NCBI GenBank assembly: GCA_963715815.1
Contig: OY970278.1
Location: forward strand, 310,001-374,000
DNA from: JAFAMS01 sp963715815
GTDB lineage: Bacteria > Vulcanimicrobiota > Vulcanimicrobiia > Vulcanimicrobiales > Vulcanimicrobiaceae
DNA: 64,000 nt
Reading direction: 5' to 3'
The notes beneath the pieces were generated by a model that did no database searches, was not told the origin of the DNA, and saw only the letters and a program-made list of their open reading frames with translations. The translations under genes and the position numbers were made by a program. Numbering within the stretch: the first letter of the stretch is position 1; every line of letters starts with the position of its first letter. Shown here one piece after another: positions 46,303-55,324 of this stretch.

Positions 46303-47077
46303 GCGTGCCATCAAACGAGATGCCGTCGCGTTCGACGGTCGCATAGCGCGCAGCCAAGAGACGTGCGCGTAAATCGGCGATAACCGAGGGATCGAGGCCG
46401 GGCGCATCGATGCGCACGTCGGTCGCTCGGCCGCGATCGTCGACGGCAATCGTGATTGTTCCGCGCTTCGGCAATTGCGCAATCACATCGCTATATAAGG
46501 CGCGGTCGAGCAACACGGGCGCATCGAAATGCGTACCCCAATTCGCGGGACCGGTTTGCGATTCGACGCTCCTGGCTTGTGTCACCGGCGGTGTCTGCGC
46601 GCTCGATGGATTGGCGGAGATCGTGTTGGCCTGCAGGCGCGACGCCGCAGCTTGCGCGGCCGGCTTTGCGAGGCTCACGTTTGGATTGGTTCCCTCGAGA
46701 CCCGTCGTTACGACTTCCGCTTTTGCGGCGGTTGCGTGCTCGGGTGCAACGCGATGCGACGCTGAAAGGGTACGGTAGGCGGGAATCGGGCGCTGCGCGA
46801 TCGCCGTTTGATGCGCAACCGACGGCATGATCGTTTCCGCGATCCGTTTGATTCCTTCGGTTGCTGCGGCTCGCGCGCGCCGCTCGATCCGAATCGCGAA
46901 AACGCGGCCGCACGGTGACGCGCACATCGCCGCTACATCGCGTAAACCGTAGCCGTTCACGCTGATATGCCAGAGCGGAACGAGCGCGGCGACCAAGCCG
47001 AGGGCGCAAACGTGCAGCGCGATCGAGAGCGCGAACGCAGGCGTGCGGTATGAAGGTTGTTTCGCAATGGAGATCAT
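46274..47077 (-). CDS. TonB-like periplasmic-spanning protein
   Basis: 267-residue protein with one N-terminal membrane helix (AFALSIALHVCALGLVAALVPL), a long Ala/Pro/Ser/Thr-rich linker (residues 90-190) and a C-terminal domain: RGTITIAVDDRGRATDVRIDAPGLDPSVIADLRARLLAARY. The latter has the TonB-C look, but the usual YP motif is weak. No ExbB/ExbD nearby. The start is ATG 47077; an earlier in-frame codon would add 18 residues of no clear value. It diverges from the glutaredoxin gene. Confidence 0.65.
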   Translation of the reverse strand: MISIAKQPSYRTPAFALSIALHVCALGLVAALVPLWHISVNGYGLRDVAAMCASPCGRVFAIRIERRARAAATEGIKRIAETIMPSVAHQTAIAQRPIPAYRTLSASHRVAPEHATAAKAEVVTTGLEGTNPNVSLAKPAAQAAASRLQANTISANPSSAQTPPVTQARSVESQTGPANWGTHFDAPVLLDRALYSDVIAQLPKRGTITIAVDDRGRATDVRIDAPGLDPSVIADLRARLLAARYATVERDGISFDGTLTISSSLAR

Positions 47078-47167
47078 GCGGCCAAGCTCCCGGCGGCAGT
47101 CACAGACACTACCCGAAGGCCGGGGACGCAACCTTCAGGACCGGGCTTAGAGTTTCGGTGTGAAGTC

Positions 47168-47431
47168 ATGGGAAGAACGACGGAAATCGTGCTGTATCAA
47201 GCGGAGTGGTGCCCTTATTGCGCACGCGTCCGCAAGAAGCTCACCGATCTCTTGCTCGATCACAAAATCGTGAACGTGCCGCGCGACCACGGCTCGCGCG
47301 ACGAGGTCGTCAAGGTCTCAGGTCAGACGTCGATTCCGGTCATGGTCGACGGCGAGGTCATCCTCGATGACGATGATGACATCATCCCGTACCTGGAAAA
47401 GAAGTACGGGCGCGAGCTGTCATCCCGCTAA
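47168..47431 (+). CDS. Glutaredoxin-like protein
   Basis: 87-residue thioredoxin-fold protein with the redox motif CPYC in YQAEWCPYCARVRKKL near residue 15, the cis-proline in TSIPVMVDGEVILDDDDDI near 58, and a short C-terminal helix. It resembles glutaredoxins and the N-terminal domain of glutathione transferases. It would reduce protein disulfides or mixed disulfides in the cytoplasm. The ATG at 47168 gives the full fold; a longer frame from 47057 adds unrelated sequence. Its end overlaps the convergent DUF92 gene by 12 bases. Confidence 0.9.
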   Translation: MGRTTEIVLYQAEWCPYCARVRKKLTDLLLDHKIVNVPRDHGSRDEVVKVSGQTSIPVMVDGEVILDDDDDIIPYLEKKYGRELSSR

Positions 47432-48163
47432 GAATATACCGGCCGAGACAACACCTCCGGTAAGCGTCGCCAGCGCGTTGACGGCGTCGTTCGTCATCCA
47501 ACCCAGGCCGCGCCAGCTCGTCGTCCGCGTACCGCAAACATGCGTCGCCGTTTCTGTCGGACGCTTACAGCTCGGGCAAAACGCGATCGTTTGCAAAGTT
47601 GCTCCAAGCAGCGAGTCGGCGAGCGCGCCGGCGACGCCCGCCAGCGTCACGCTCCAGAACGCGCGCCCGCCCTGCAGCGGTAGAGCAAGCGCGAAGACGA
47701 ATGCGATCCAGGCTGCGCCCGCGAGCATCGCGAGTGTGCCGAGCAATGTGACGCCTCCGGACAGCCCCGTCGCGATCGGCTGCAAGCCGATGATCGAGCG
47801 CGGCTTGCCCCCGAATGCGCTGCCGATTTCGGTTGACCACGTGTCGGCCGTCGCCGCCGCGTATGCACCGGCAAACGCCCACAACAGCGCATAAGAAAGA
47901 TGCGAAGGCGCTGCGCCGCGCGTTATCACCGCTGCGACGGCTGCGCACAGCGTTGCGATCCCGCCGTTGGCTGCAACTTGCCAGGCGTCGCGCGGGCCGC
48001 CCTTCGGAATGTCGACGAGCAGCGCTTTGCGTTTTCGTCCGGCGTACGAAAATGCAACCGACGTGATAAAGAACGCGAATAGCACTTCGAGCGGCAGCAC
48101 AACGTTTGCCCAACCGTAACGTCCGCCGGCATACGTCAGTACGCCGACGGCGAGCGCGCCCAT
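47420..48163 (-). CDS. DUF92 family membrane protein
   Basis: About 247 residues with six or so helices. DUF92/TMEM19-like features: KRKALLVDIPKGGPRDAWQVAANGG near residue 42, AAATADTWSTEIGSAFGG near 105, and GGVTLLGTLAMLAGAAWIA near 140. Some homologues are phytyl-phosphate kinases (VTE6), so an isoprenoid-phosphate role is possible, but this is family knowledge only. The ATG at 48163 may be short: family-like sequence (KPLPLTTGGT) continues upstream, and a CTG overlaps the cobA-hemD stop as CTGA. It is the last gene of the tetrapyrrole run. Confidence 0.8.
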   Translation of the reverse strand: MGALAVGVLTYAGGRYGWANVVLPLEVLFAFFITSVAFSYAGRKRKALLVDIPKGGPRDAWQVAANGGIATLCAAVAAVITRGAAPSHLSYALLWAFAGAYAAATADTWSTEIGSAFGGKPRSIIGLQPIATGLSGGVTLLGTLAMLAGAAWIAFVFALALPLQGGRAFWSVTLAGVAGALADSLLGATLQTIAFCPSCKRPTETATHVCGTRTTSWRGLGWMTNDAVNALATLTGGVVSAGIFLAG

Positions 48164-48195
48164 GGTGCCGCCGGTAGTGAGTGGAAGCGGTTTGC

Positions 48196-49701
48196 TCAGC
48201 GGAGAATTGGCGCGGCAATCAGCGCGCGCGCCAATCCTTCGGTCGTGAAATCCTCTGCAACGACGCTCACTTCGAGCCCGATCGCTTTCGCCGCGTCGGC
48301 CGTGATCGGGCCGATGCACGCGACGATCTTGCCGCGCGCGGCTTGGATCGGATTCGCGAGCTGCGCAGCAAAGCTGCGCACGATGCCTGCACTCGTGAAC
48401 GTCAGCACGTCGCTATTCGAAACGCGTTCGGCTAAATCGGGGACGTCGTTGCGTACTGCACGATAAGCGGCCACAATCTCCACGTTGCGCCCGCGTTCGC
48501 GCAGCATGTCGGGAAGCGCATCGCGTGCCTCTTGCGCGCGAAAAAGCAGGATGCGGTCGTTCGGTTCGGTACGCGCCAGCAATCCTTCGCCGACGCTTTC
48601 GCCGACGTAACGCGACGGAATGAAATCGGCGACGATGCCGTGCCCGGCGAGCGTCTCGGCCGTTTTCGGTCCGATCGCAGCGATCTTGGCTCCGCCTAGC
48701 GCTCGCGAGTCGCGACTGTGCGCCTGCAGCTCTGCCCAGAACGCGTCGACGCCGTTGCGGCTCGAGAAGACGATCCACGGGTATGTATTCGCGGCCGCGA
48801 CGCTGCGCGCGATCTCGCGCGTGTCTTCGGGCGGAACGATGCGAATCAGCGGTGCCAGAATAGGCTCGGCACCGGCTTCCCACAAGCGCGCCGCGAATTC
48901 GAGACTGCCGCTTGCCATGCGCGTTACGAGCACGCGCTTTCCGAACAGCGGCAAGCGATCGAACCAGCGCAGCTCGTCGCGCAAGCGCACTACCTCGCCG
49001 ACGATCGCGATTGCGGGCGGCGCGATCGGCGTTCGTTCGATTTCGGCAGCGACAGTTTCGAGCGTCGCGACGAGCGTCTGCTGCGTGGGCTTCGTCCCTT
49101 CGCGTACTATCGCGATCGGCGTCGACTTTGCAAGACCGTTGCGCACCAGCTCCGCGGCGATCGAAGCGAGGTTGCCCATCGCCATATAGAGGACGAGCGT
49201 ATGATTGGGCGCGGCCAGCTTGGACCAATCCAGTGTCGAGAGCTGTTTTTGAACGTCTTCGTGTCCGGTGACGAACGTGACGGCGGTGTTGTAGTCGCGG
49301 TGCGTTACCGGAATTCCGGCGTACGCGGGTGCCGCGATACCGGACGTTACGCCCGGGACGATTTCAAACGCGATGCCGGCCGCATGCAGCTGTTGCGCTT
49401 CCTCGCCGCCGCGTCCGAATACGAATGGATCGCCGCCCTTTAACCGTACGACATTCTTGCCTTCGCGCGCCAAACGCACGAGCAGCGCGTTGATATCCTC
49501 TTGTTCGAGCGTGTGCGCCGTCGCTTTCTTACCGACGTAGATGCGTTCGCAATCCGGCGGTGCAAGCGCGACGATCGGCTCCGCCGCAAGGTAGTCGTAA
49601 ACAAGCACGTCGGCGCTCTCGATGGCGCGTTTACCCTTGATGGTCAAAAGCCCGGGATCACCCGGGCCTGCGCCGACCAAGAAGACCTTGCCCGCGGGCA
49701 T
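48196..49701 (-). CDS. cobA-hemD: Fused uroporphyrinogen-III C-methyltransferase / uroporphyrinogen-III synthase (CobA-HemD)
   Basis: 501 residues in two domains. Residues 1-240 are CobA/SumT: VGAGPGDPGLLTIKG, GGDPFVFGRGGEEAQ and GVTSGIAAPAYAGIPVTHR, the SAM-dependent methyltransferase that makes precorrin-2. Residues 250-501 are HemD, which closes the ring to uroporphyrinogen III; it is poorly conserved as usual but shows LRIVPPEDTREI-like and KIAAIGPKTAETLAGHGI stretches. The fusion puts consecutive steps on one chain and is known in other bacteria. It begins one base after the hemA stop in the same operon. Confidence 0.93.
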   Translation of the reverse strand: MPAGKVFLVGAGPGDPGLLTIKGKRAIESADVLVYDYLAAEPIVALAPPDCERIYVGKKATAHTLEQEDINALLVRLAREGKNVVRLKGGDPFVFGRGGEEAQQLHAAGIAFEIVPGVTSGIAAPAYAGIPVTHRDYNTAVTFVTGHEDVQKQLSTLDWSKLAAPNHTLVLYMAMGNLASIAAELVRNGLAKSTPIAIVREGTKPTQQTLVATLETVAAEIERTPIAPPAIAIVGEVVRLRDELRWFDRLPLFGKRVLVTRMASGSLEFAARLWEAGAEPILAPLIRIVPPEDTREIARSVAAANTYPWIVFSSRNGVDAFWAELQAHSRDSRALGGAKIAAIGPKTAETLAGHGIVADFIPSRYVGESVGEGLLARTEPNDRILLFRAQEARDALPDMLRERGRNVEIVAAYRAVRNDVPDLAERVSNSDVLTFTSAGIVRSFAAQLANPIQAARGKIVACIGPITADAAKAIGLEVSVVAEDFTTEGLARALIAAPILR

Positions 49702-49702
49702 C

Positions 49703-50986
49703 TTACGGTTTCGCGACGCCTAAATCGAAGAGCTCGTCGACGACACGCGCGTGAAGCAGCGCTTCGGGCTGATTGCTGACCGCTTTCTCGCGAATGCGTG
49801 CGATCGCATTATGCAATAACCGCGACACGATCTTCAGCGACATACCCGTGATCAACATGCGCTCGCGCTCGGTGAGATCCGGGCAACGCGCGAACAGCCG
49901 CTCGAGCTCCGCCTCGCGAACCGAATCTGCCTTTTGCGTGAGCGAGGCGATCACCGGGACCGTCGCTTGGGATTGATACCAATCGACGAAGCGGCGAGCG
50001 TGCTCTTCGATGATCTCTTCGACGAAAGGAACCGCTTCGCGTCGCGCTTCGAGCGTCTCGTCGACTACGGCGGACAGCGCGTCGATGCCGACCAGTGCGA
50101 CGCCGGGAATTCCAGCAACGACGGGATCGACGTCACGCGGGACGGCGATGTCGACGATAAAGAGGGGACGGTCGCTGCGCGCTGCCATCGCATCCGTAAC
50201 TTTTTGCGCATCGATGATGAAATGCGATGCTCCTGTCGACGTGATCACGACGTCCGCATCGCGCAAGGCATCGGCGATCGCCGGCAGCGGTTTTGCTTCG
50301 CCGGTACCGAGACGATCCGCGAGCTCGACTGCGCGCTCGTGCGTGCGGTTGAGGAGTACGAGACGTGCACCTTCGGATTTCAAACGGCGCGCTGCCGTCG
50401 TGCCCATTGAACCGGCGCCGACGACCACGACCGTTTTGCCGTCAAGCTTCCCGACATGTGATTTCGCCATCTCGATCGCGGCGGTTGCGATGCTGACAGA
50501 GTCGTTGCCGATCTTCGTTTGCGAGCGCGCAGTTTTTCCGGCGCTTAGCGCCTCACGGAAAAGCTGGTGCAACGATTTTCCGAGTGAACCCGCTCGCTGG
50601 GATTGCACGTACGCTTCCTTGACTTGACCGAGTATCTCGGCTTCTCCGATCAGCATCGAATCAAGGCCCGTCGAAACGCGGAAGAGATGCTCGATCGCTT
50701 GCCGTCCGAGCAGCGTGTACATGTACGATTCCAAATCGTACTCGACGTTGCCGTGGCGGAAGTTTCCGAGAAATGCTTTGATCTGCTCGGTGCCGGCTTC
50801 GTAATCTTCGAGCTCAGCATAGATTTCGAGTCGTCCGCACGTTGCGAGCACGACGGCTTCAACGACGGCTTCGTAGTCGCGCAATGCAACGAGCGTTTCA
50901 CCGAGCATCGAGCTCGGAAACGCATGATGTTCGCGCACCTCGACGGGCGCTGTTCGATGCGAGAGACCCAGGCAGACTAGCGGCAC
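49703..50986 (-). CDS. hemA: Glutamyl-tRNA reductase
   Basis: 427 residues, usual length. NADPH-dependent reduction of glutamyl-tRNA to glutamate-1-semialdehyde. The opening GLSHRTAPVEVREHHAF is diagnostic and the thioester nucleophile is Cys50 in LATCGRLEIY. The NADPH domain shows KTVVVVGAGSMGTTAARRL near residue 190, and the C-terminal dimerisation helix is present. It lies 22 bases after hemL. The first committed enzyme of the C5 pathway in this operon. Confidence 0.96.
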   Translation of the reverse strand: MPLVCLGLSHRTAPVEVREHHAFPSSMLGETLVALRDYEAVVEAVVLATCGRLEIYAELEDYEAGTEQIKAFLGNFRHGNVEYDLESYMYTLLGRQAIEHLFRVSTGLDSMLIGEAEILGQVKEAYVQSQRAGSLGKSLHQLFREALSAGKTARSQTKIGNDSVSIATAAIEMAKSHVGKLDGKTVVVVGAGSMGTTAARRLKSEGARLVLLNRTHERAVELADRLGTGEAKPLPAIADALRDADVVITSTGASHFIIDAQKVTDAMAARSDRPLFIVDIAVPRDVDPVVAGIPGVALVGIDALSAVVDETLEARREAVPFVEEIIEEHARRFVDWYQSQATVPVIASLTQKADSVREAELERLFARCPDLTERERMLITGMSLKIVSRLLHNAIARIREKAVSNQPEALLHARVVDELFDLGVAKP

Positions 50987-51008
50987 GGCTCAATCTCTCC
51001 GGGTTCGA

Positions 51009-52307
51009 TCATCCCGCAACCTGCATGATCTCATTGACCGTCGCGTCCGCGGCCGCTAGGGTTGCCTCGACGTGCGTATCGGTGTGCGCCGCCGACAAAA
51101 ATCCGGCTTCGAATTGCGAGGGCGCGAAGTAGACGCCGCGCGAGAGCATCTGATGAAAGAAGCGTGCATATAGCGCGGTGTCAGACGTCTTCGCGGTTTC
51201 GAGATCGACGACCGGGACGTCGGTGAAGAAAAATCCAACCAGCGAGCCGGCGCGCGAAATTTGATGCTTGATGCGATAGCGCGTGAAGACGTGCGCCAGT
51301 CCCTCGACGAGCCGCGTCGCGAGGCGGTCGAGCTCGGTGTAGACATCGTCGGTCAATCCGCGAATTGTCGCAATCCCGGCCGTCATCGCGAGCGGGTTTC
51401 CGGAGAGCGTTCCGGCTTGATAGACAGGCCCATCCGGTGAGAGCTCGCTCATGATATCCGCGCGCCCACCAAATGCACCAACCGGCAAGCCGCCGCCGAT
51501 GATCTTGCCGAGTGTGGTGAGGTCCGGCGTAATGTTCTCGCGTCCTTGTGCGCCGCCGCGTCCAACGCGGAAGCCGGTGATCACTTCATCGAAGACGAGA
51601 AGCGCGCCAGCGCTGTTCGCGATCTCACGCAGACCGCGTAGAAACCCGGGCGTCGGAAGAACGAGTCCCATGTTGCCCGCGTACGGCTCGACAAAGATCG
51701 CCGCGATCGAGTCACGATTCGCAGCGACGGCCCTGCGGACCGCGTCGAGATCGTTGTATTCGACGACGATCGTATCGCGCGCCGTGCCTTCGGTGACTCC
51801 GGGTGAATTTGGAACACCGAACGTCAGTGCGCCGCTTCCGGCCGCAATCAAGAAAGAATCGCCGTGTCCGTGATAGTTTCCGGCGAACTTGATGATCTTG
51901 TCACGCTTGGTGAAGCCGCGCGCCAAACGCAGCGCCGACATCGTCGCTTCGGTACCGCTGGACACGAAACGAATCCGCTCGATCGACGGCATCGATGCTG
52001 CGATCAGCTCCGCAAGCTCGGTTTCCAGCTCGGTTGGCATCCCGTACGACGTTCCGCGCGACGCAGCGGTTTGCAATGCACGAACGACGCTCGCCGGGGC
52101 GTGTCCGAGAATCAGCGGTCCCCACGACATCACGTAATCGATATACTCGCGTCCATCGAGGTCGATGAACGTCGCGCCTTGCGCGCTGCGCACGAAGAGC
52201 GGCGAGCCGCCGACCGCACGGAATGCGCGCACCGGTGAATCGACGCCGCCGGGAATAACGCGCTTCGCGCGGAGATACGCGTTTATCGAACGCTCGTAGG
52301 TTGCCAT
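51009..52307 (-). CDS. hemL: Glutamate-1-semialdehyde 2,1-aminomutase
   Basis: 432-residue PLP enzyme producing 5-aminolevulinate. Family marks: PGGVDSPVRAFRAVGG at residue 20, RFVSSGTEATMSALRLARG near 120, VFDEVITGFRVG near 240 and the PLP lysine in TLGKIIGGGLPVGAFGG near 267. The ATG at 52307 fits the usual start (MATYERSINAYLRAKRVIPGG). Next gene after mobA, 11 bases downstream. With hemA it supplies ALA to hemB. Confidence 0.97.
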   Translation of the reverse strand: MATYERSINAYLRAKRVIPGGVDSPVRAFRAVGGSPLFVRSAQGATFIDLDGREYIDYVMSWGPLILGHAPASVVRALQTAASRGTSYGMPTELETELAELIAASMPSIERIRFVSSGTEATMSALRLARGFTKRDKIIKFAGNYHGHGDSFLIAAGSGALTFGVPNSPGVTEGTARDTIVVEYNDLDAVRRAVAANRDSIAAIFVEPYAGNMGLVLPTPGFLRGLREIANSAGALLVFDEVITGFRVGRGGAQGRENITPDLTTLGKIIGGGLPVGAFGGRADIMSELSPDGPVYQAGTLSGNPLAMTAGIATIRGLTDDVYTELDRLATRLVEGLAHVFTRYRIKHQISRAGSLVGFFFTDVPVVDLETAKTSDTALYARFFHQMLSRGVYFAPSQFEAGFLSAAHTDTHVEATLAAADATVNEIMQVAG

Positions 52308-52318
52308 CGTCTCGTTTT

Positions 52319-52924
52319 CTAAGCCATCCAGGCTATAGCCGCCGCGGTGTAATCCTCGGCTGTATTGACGTTCGTGAAGAGCCGCTCATCCTCGCGGCTT
52401 ACGGGAAACTTGCGGATGCGCATTCGCTCGACGGTCGCGTGCAGCGATTCGTTACCGCTTCCGAGTGCTAGCGTTCCTTCGCGTAAGAACGCGGCGCGAT
52501 CGTAGAGTGCTGCCAGTGGTTCTAGAGGCTTACGCGCTTTGCCCGGATGCGACGGAACAACGGCTTCGTCGCCGGGTCGCCACGCGTTTGCGAGACGATC
52601 GATGAACGTAGAGTCGATGAACGGAGCGTCGCCCGCGACTGCAAAGACGAGCGGCGTGTCAATGACCTCCATCGTCGTGACGAGCCCACCGAGCGGTCCG
52701 CGCTGCGGCCAGCGATCGACGACCATCGGACAATCGAGCAGCGCGTCGACCTGCGGCGAGAAGCTGCCGGCGCACGAGATGTACGTTTTGCGGCCGGGAG
52801 AGACGTTACGATAGACGCGCACGAGCATCGGAACGCCGCCCGCTTCAAGCTCGAGCTTATTGGGAAGCCGCGTCGCGCCGCCGCCGGCGAGGATCACGAC
52901 CCCGATCTCGGGGCGTTCAGCCAT
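52319..52924 (-). CDS. mobA: Molybdenum cofactor guanylyltransferase MobA-like
   Basis: 201-residue nucleotidyltransferase of the MobA type, which adds GMP to molybdopterin. The N-terminal loop GVVILAGGGATRLPNKLEL is the NTP-binding motif, although the usual R-M-G-x-D-K is changed to R-L-P-N-K. AVAGDAPFIDSTFIDRL matches the metal-binding D-x-P-F region, and LFTNVNTAEDY is the usual C-terminal motif. The start ATG lies inside the 3' end of hemB. It sits within a haem operon but would serve the bis-MGD formate dehydrogenase elsewhere in this window. MobA versus another MobA-like transferase is not certain. Confidence 0.8.
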   Translation of the reverse strand: MAERPEIGVVILAGGGATRLPNKLELEAGGVPMLVRVYRNVSPGRKTYISCAGSFSPQVDALLDCPMVVDRWPQRGPLGGLVTTMEVIDTPLVFAVAGDAPFIDSTFIDRLANAWRPGDEAVVPSHPGKARKPLEPLAALYDRAAFLREGTLALGSGNESLHATVERMRIRKFPVSREDERLFTNVNTAEDYTAAAIAWMA

Positions 52925-53912
52925 GCCGCCGCGCGTAATCCTTTGCGAAGTACGTGATGATGATGTCGGCGCCCGCGCGCGCAAACGAAAGCAGCAGCTC
53001 GTCGACGATCCGCTCTTCGTCGATCCAACCGTTTTGCGCGGCGGCTTTCACCATCGCGTATTCACCGCTAACGTTGTAGACGGCGATCGGAAGCTCGACG
53101 CGGTCGCGCACGCTCCGTACGATGTCGAGATACGCAAGCGCCGGCTTGACCATGACGACGTCGGCGCCTTCGTCGATGTCGAGAAAGACTTCCCGTAGCG
53201 CTTCACGTGCGTTGGCGGGATCCATCTGATAACTGCGCCGATCGCCGAACGCCGGCGTCGAATCAGCGGCTTCACGGAACGGTCCGTAAAATGCGGACGC
53301 ATATTTCGCCGAGTACGCCATGATCGAGACGTTCGTGTAACCGTCGTCGTCGAGCGCGCTCCGAATCGCGCCGACACGCCCGTCCATCATATCTGACGGT
53401 GCGATGACATCGACGCCCGCTTGCGCGTACGTCAACGCGGTGCGAACCAAAATTTCGACCGTCGCGTCGTTCTCGACGTCGCCGCGCGCATCGAGCACGC
53501 CGCAGTGTCCGTGGTCGGTGTACTCGCAATTGCACAGGTCGGCGATCACGAGCATCTCGGGAAGCGCAGCTTTGATGGCGCGCGTCGCGTTCTGCACGAC
53601 CCCGTGCGGATCGTAATTCGAGGTGGCGCTCGCATCTTTGAAATCTGGAATTCCAAAAAGCAGCACCGCGCGGATGCCGGCGCTGGCGAGCTCCTTAGCT
53701 TCCGAGACTGCAACGTCGGCGGAAATGCGGGCCACGCCCGGCATGCTCGAGATCGGATCGCGCACGCCGGTTCCGGAGACGATGAACAGCGGCTGGACGA
53801 GACCGCCGAGATTGACCTGTGTTTCGCGGACCATGTCCCGCATGGCTCTGCTCGACCGCAGGCGCCGGGGGCGGGTCACGAGCTCGAGGACCCGCTTATC
53901 TTGGAGCTGCAT
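52917..53912 (-). CDS. hemB: Delta-aminolevulinic acid dehydratase (porphobilinogen synthase), zinc type
   Basis: 331 residues. Condenses two ALA to porphobilinogen. Zinc-site cysteines in DLCNCEYTDHGHCGVL near residue 125 mark a Zn-dependent type. The two Schiff-base lysines lie in SAKYASAFYGPFREA near 205 and VMVKPALAYLD near 255. The opening RLRSSRAMRDMVRET and PLFIVSGTG are typical. The start overlaps the sirC-hemC stop as TAATG. Confidence 0.97.
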   Translation of the reverse strand: MQLQDKRVLELVTRPRRLRSSRAMRDMVRETQVNLGGLVQPLFIVSGTGVRDPISSMPGVARISADVAVSEAKELASAGIRAVLLFGIPDFKDASATSNYDPHGVVQNATRAIKAALPEMLVIADLCNCEYTDHGHCGVLDARGDVENDATVEILVRTALTYAQAGVDVIAPSDMMDGRVGAIRSALDDDGYTNVSIMAYSAKYASAFYGPFREAADSTPAFGDRRSYQMDPANAREALREVFLDIDEGADVVMVKPALAYLDIVRSVRDRVELPIAVYNVSGEYAMVKAAAQNGWIDEERIVDELLLSFARAGADIIITYFAKDYARRHG

Positions 53913-55270
53913 TAGGTGGTCCTTTCGAGGGGTGCCCTCGCGAATTCCGCCGCCAGGGCCGACCCCAGCTGTTCGGCATCCGCGGCGCTCGAGGCCGTGC
54001 CCCTGCGCTCGGCCGTCAGGACACGTCCGTCCTCCAAACCGACCGCGGCCCGAACGATCATGGTGCCCGAGGCTGCGTCGAGGACGGCGTTGGCCCCGAT
54101 CGGCGCCGAGCAGCCGCCCCGCATCGTCCGCATGAAGGCGCGCTCAGTTAGGACTTCGAGCTCAGCGTTTTCGTCGTTGAGCGCGCTCCGCAAGATGGCC
54201 CCGAGCGGATCGTCGCGTCGCGTCTCGACGGCGAGCGCACCCTGCGCCGCGGCCGGCACCAGCCTATCCGTCGCAAACGGAACGGAGTAACGCGCGCGTT
54301 CGCCGAGCCGATCGATCCCCGCCGCTGCCAAGACGATCGCGTCGAACTCGCGCTCGACGAGTTTGCGCAAACGCGTGTCGACGTTACCTCGGATCGTAGC
54401 GTATTCAAGATCGCCGCGCATCGCCGCGAGCTGCGCGCGCCGTCGCGGACTCGAGGTACCGACGCGTGCACCTTTCGGGAGCGCATCGAAACTCTCGAAG
54501 CGATCGCTGCAAAACACGTCGCGGGGATCGGCGCGCTCCACGATCGCGACGATCTCCATGTCTTCGGGAAGCGTGCTCGGCAGATCTTTGCACGAGTGCA
54601 CCGCGTAGTCGGCGCGACGATCGCGCAGTGCAAGCTCGAGCTCGCGCACGAAAACGTTATCGGTTCCGATCGCGGTAATCGCACGATCTTGGACTTGATC
54701 GCCCTTCGTTGTGATATTGACGACGGTCGACGCAATGCCGCTGCGCGCTAGCTTCGCCATGACGAGGCGCGTTTGCGTCATTGCAAGACGGCTCGCGCGC
54801 GATGCGCAGACGAGTGTTTCGGAAAGGCTGCGCTCGACCAGCGCACCGATGCGTTCGCGGACGAGCTTGGCGACCGCCGGTGACGTCCCGCTCGTGTCGA
54901 CGGCGATCGTCAACGAATCGCGGCGGTGCACGGACGGCGTTGAGAAATCGCCGCGTTCGGCTTGACTCGCATCGTTGACGAGGATCCCGTGCGCACGCGC
55001 TGCTGCTACAACCGCAGCGTTGACCGCTTCGTCATCCGTCGCCGTAAAGACAAGCGAGGCACCCTCGACGTCTTCGGGTTCGAATCGTTTGCGCGACGAT
55101 TCGATGCGACGTTCGTCGGAAAGTTGCGCGAGCGCCGGCGTCAACGAGGGTGCAACGACGCGCACGATTGCGCCCGCATCTAAGAGAGCGGCGATCTTTC
55201 GCTCGGCGACGCTGCCGCCGCCGATGACGACCGCCAAACGGCCACGCATGTTCAGCGCGATAGGATACAC
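53912..55270 (-). CDS. sirC-hemC: Fused precorrin-2 dehydrogenase / porphobilinogen deaminase (SirC-HemC)
   Basis: 452 residues in one unbroken frame. Residues 1-150 match the NAD-dependent precorrin-2 dehydrogenase part of CysG: VVIGGGSVAERKIAALLDAG, VFTATDDEAVNAAV, ILVNDASQAERGDFSTPS, but without the dimerisation and ferrochelatase regions. From about 153 it is HemC: VCASRASRLAMTQTRLV, TKGDQVQD, HSCKDLPSTLP (catalytic Asp region), GTSSPRRRAQLAAMRGDLE, and Cys387 in MRGGCSAPIGA for the dipyrromethane cofactor. It heads the tetrapyrrole operon. This pairing of non-consecutive steps is unusual in my experience. Confidence 0.93.
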   Translation of the reverse strand: MYPIALNMRGRLAVVIGGGSVAERKIAALLDAGAIVRVVAPSLTPALAQLSDERRIESSRKRFEPEDVEGASLVFTATDDEAVNAAVVAAARAHGILVNDASQAERGDFSTPSVHRRDSLTIAVDTSGTSPAVAKLVRERIGALVERSLSETLVCASRASRLAMTQTRLVMAKLARSGIASTVVNITTKGDQVQDRAITAIGTDNVFVRELELALRDRRADYAVHSCKDLPSTLPEDMEIVAIVERADPRDVFCSDRFESFDALPKGARVGTSSPRRRAQLAAMRGDLEYATIRGNVDTRLRKLVEREFDAIVLAAAGIDRLGERARYSVPFATDRLVPAAAQGALAVETRRDDPLGAILRSALNDENAELEVLTERAFMRTMRGGCSAPIGANAVLDAASGTMIVRAAVGLEDGRVLTAERRGTASSAADAEQLGSALAAEFARAPLERTT

Positions 55271-55324
55271 GCGATTTCCGTTCGCGCCGGGAGGCGCTAC
55301 GCCCCCGAACGAAGCTCGCCGTCC

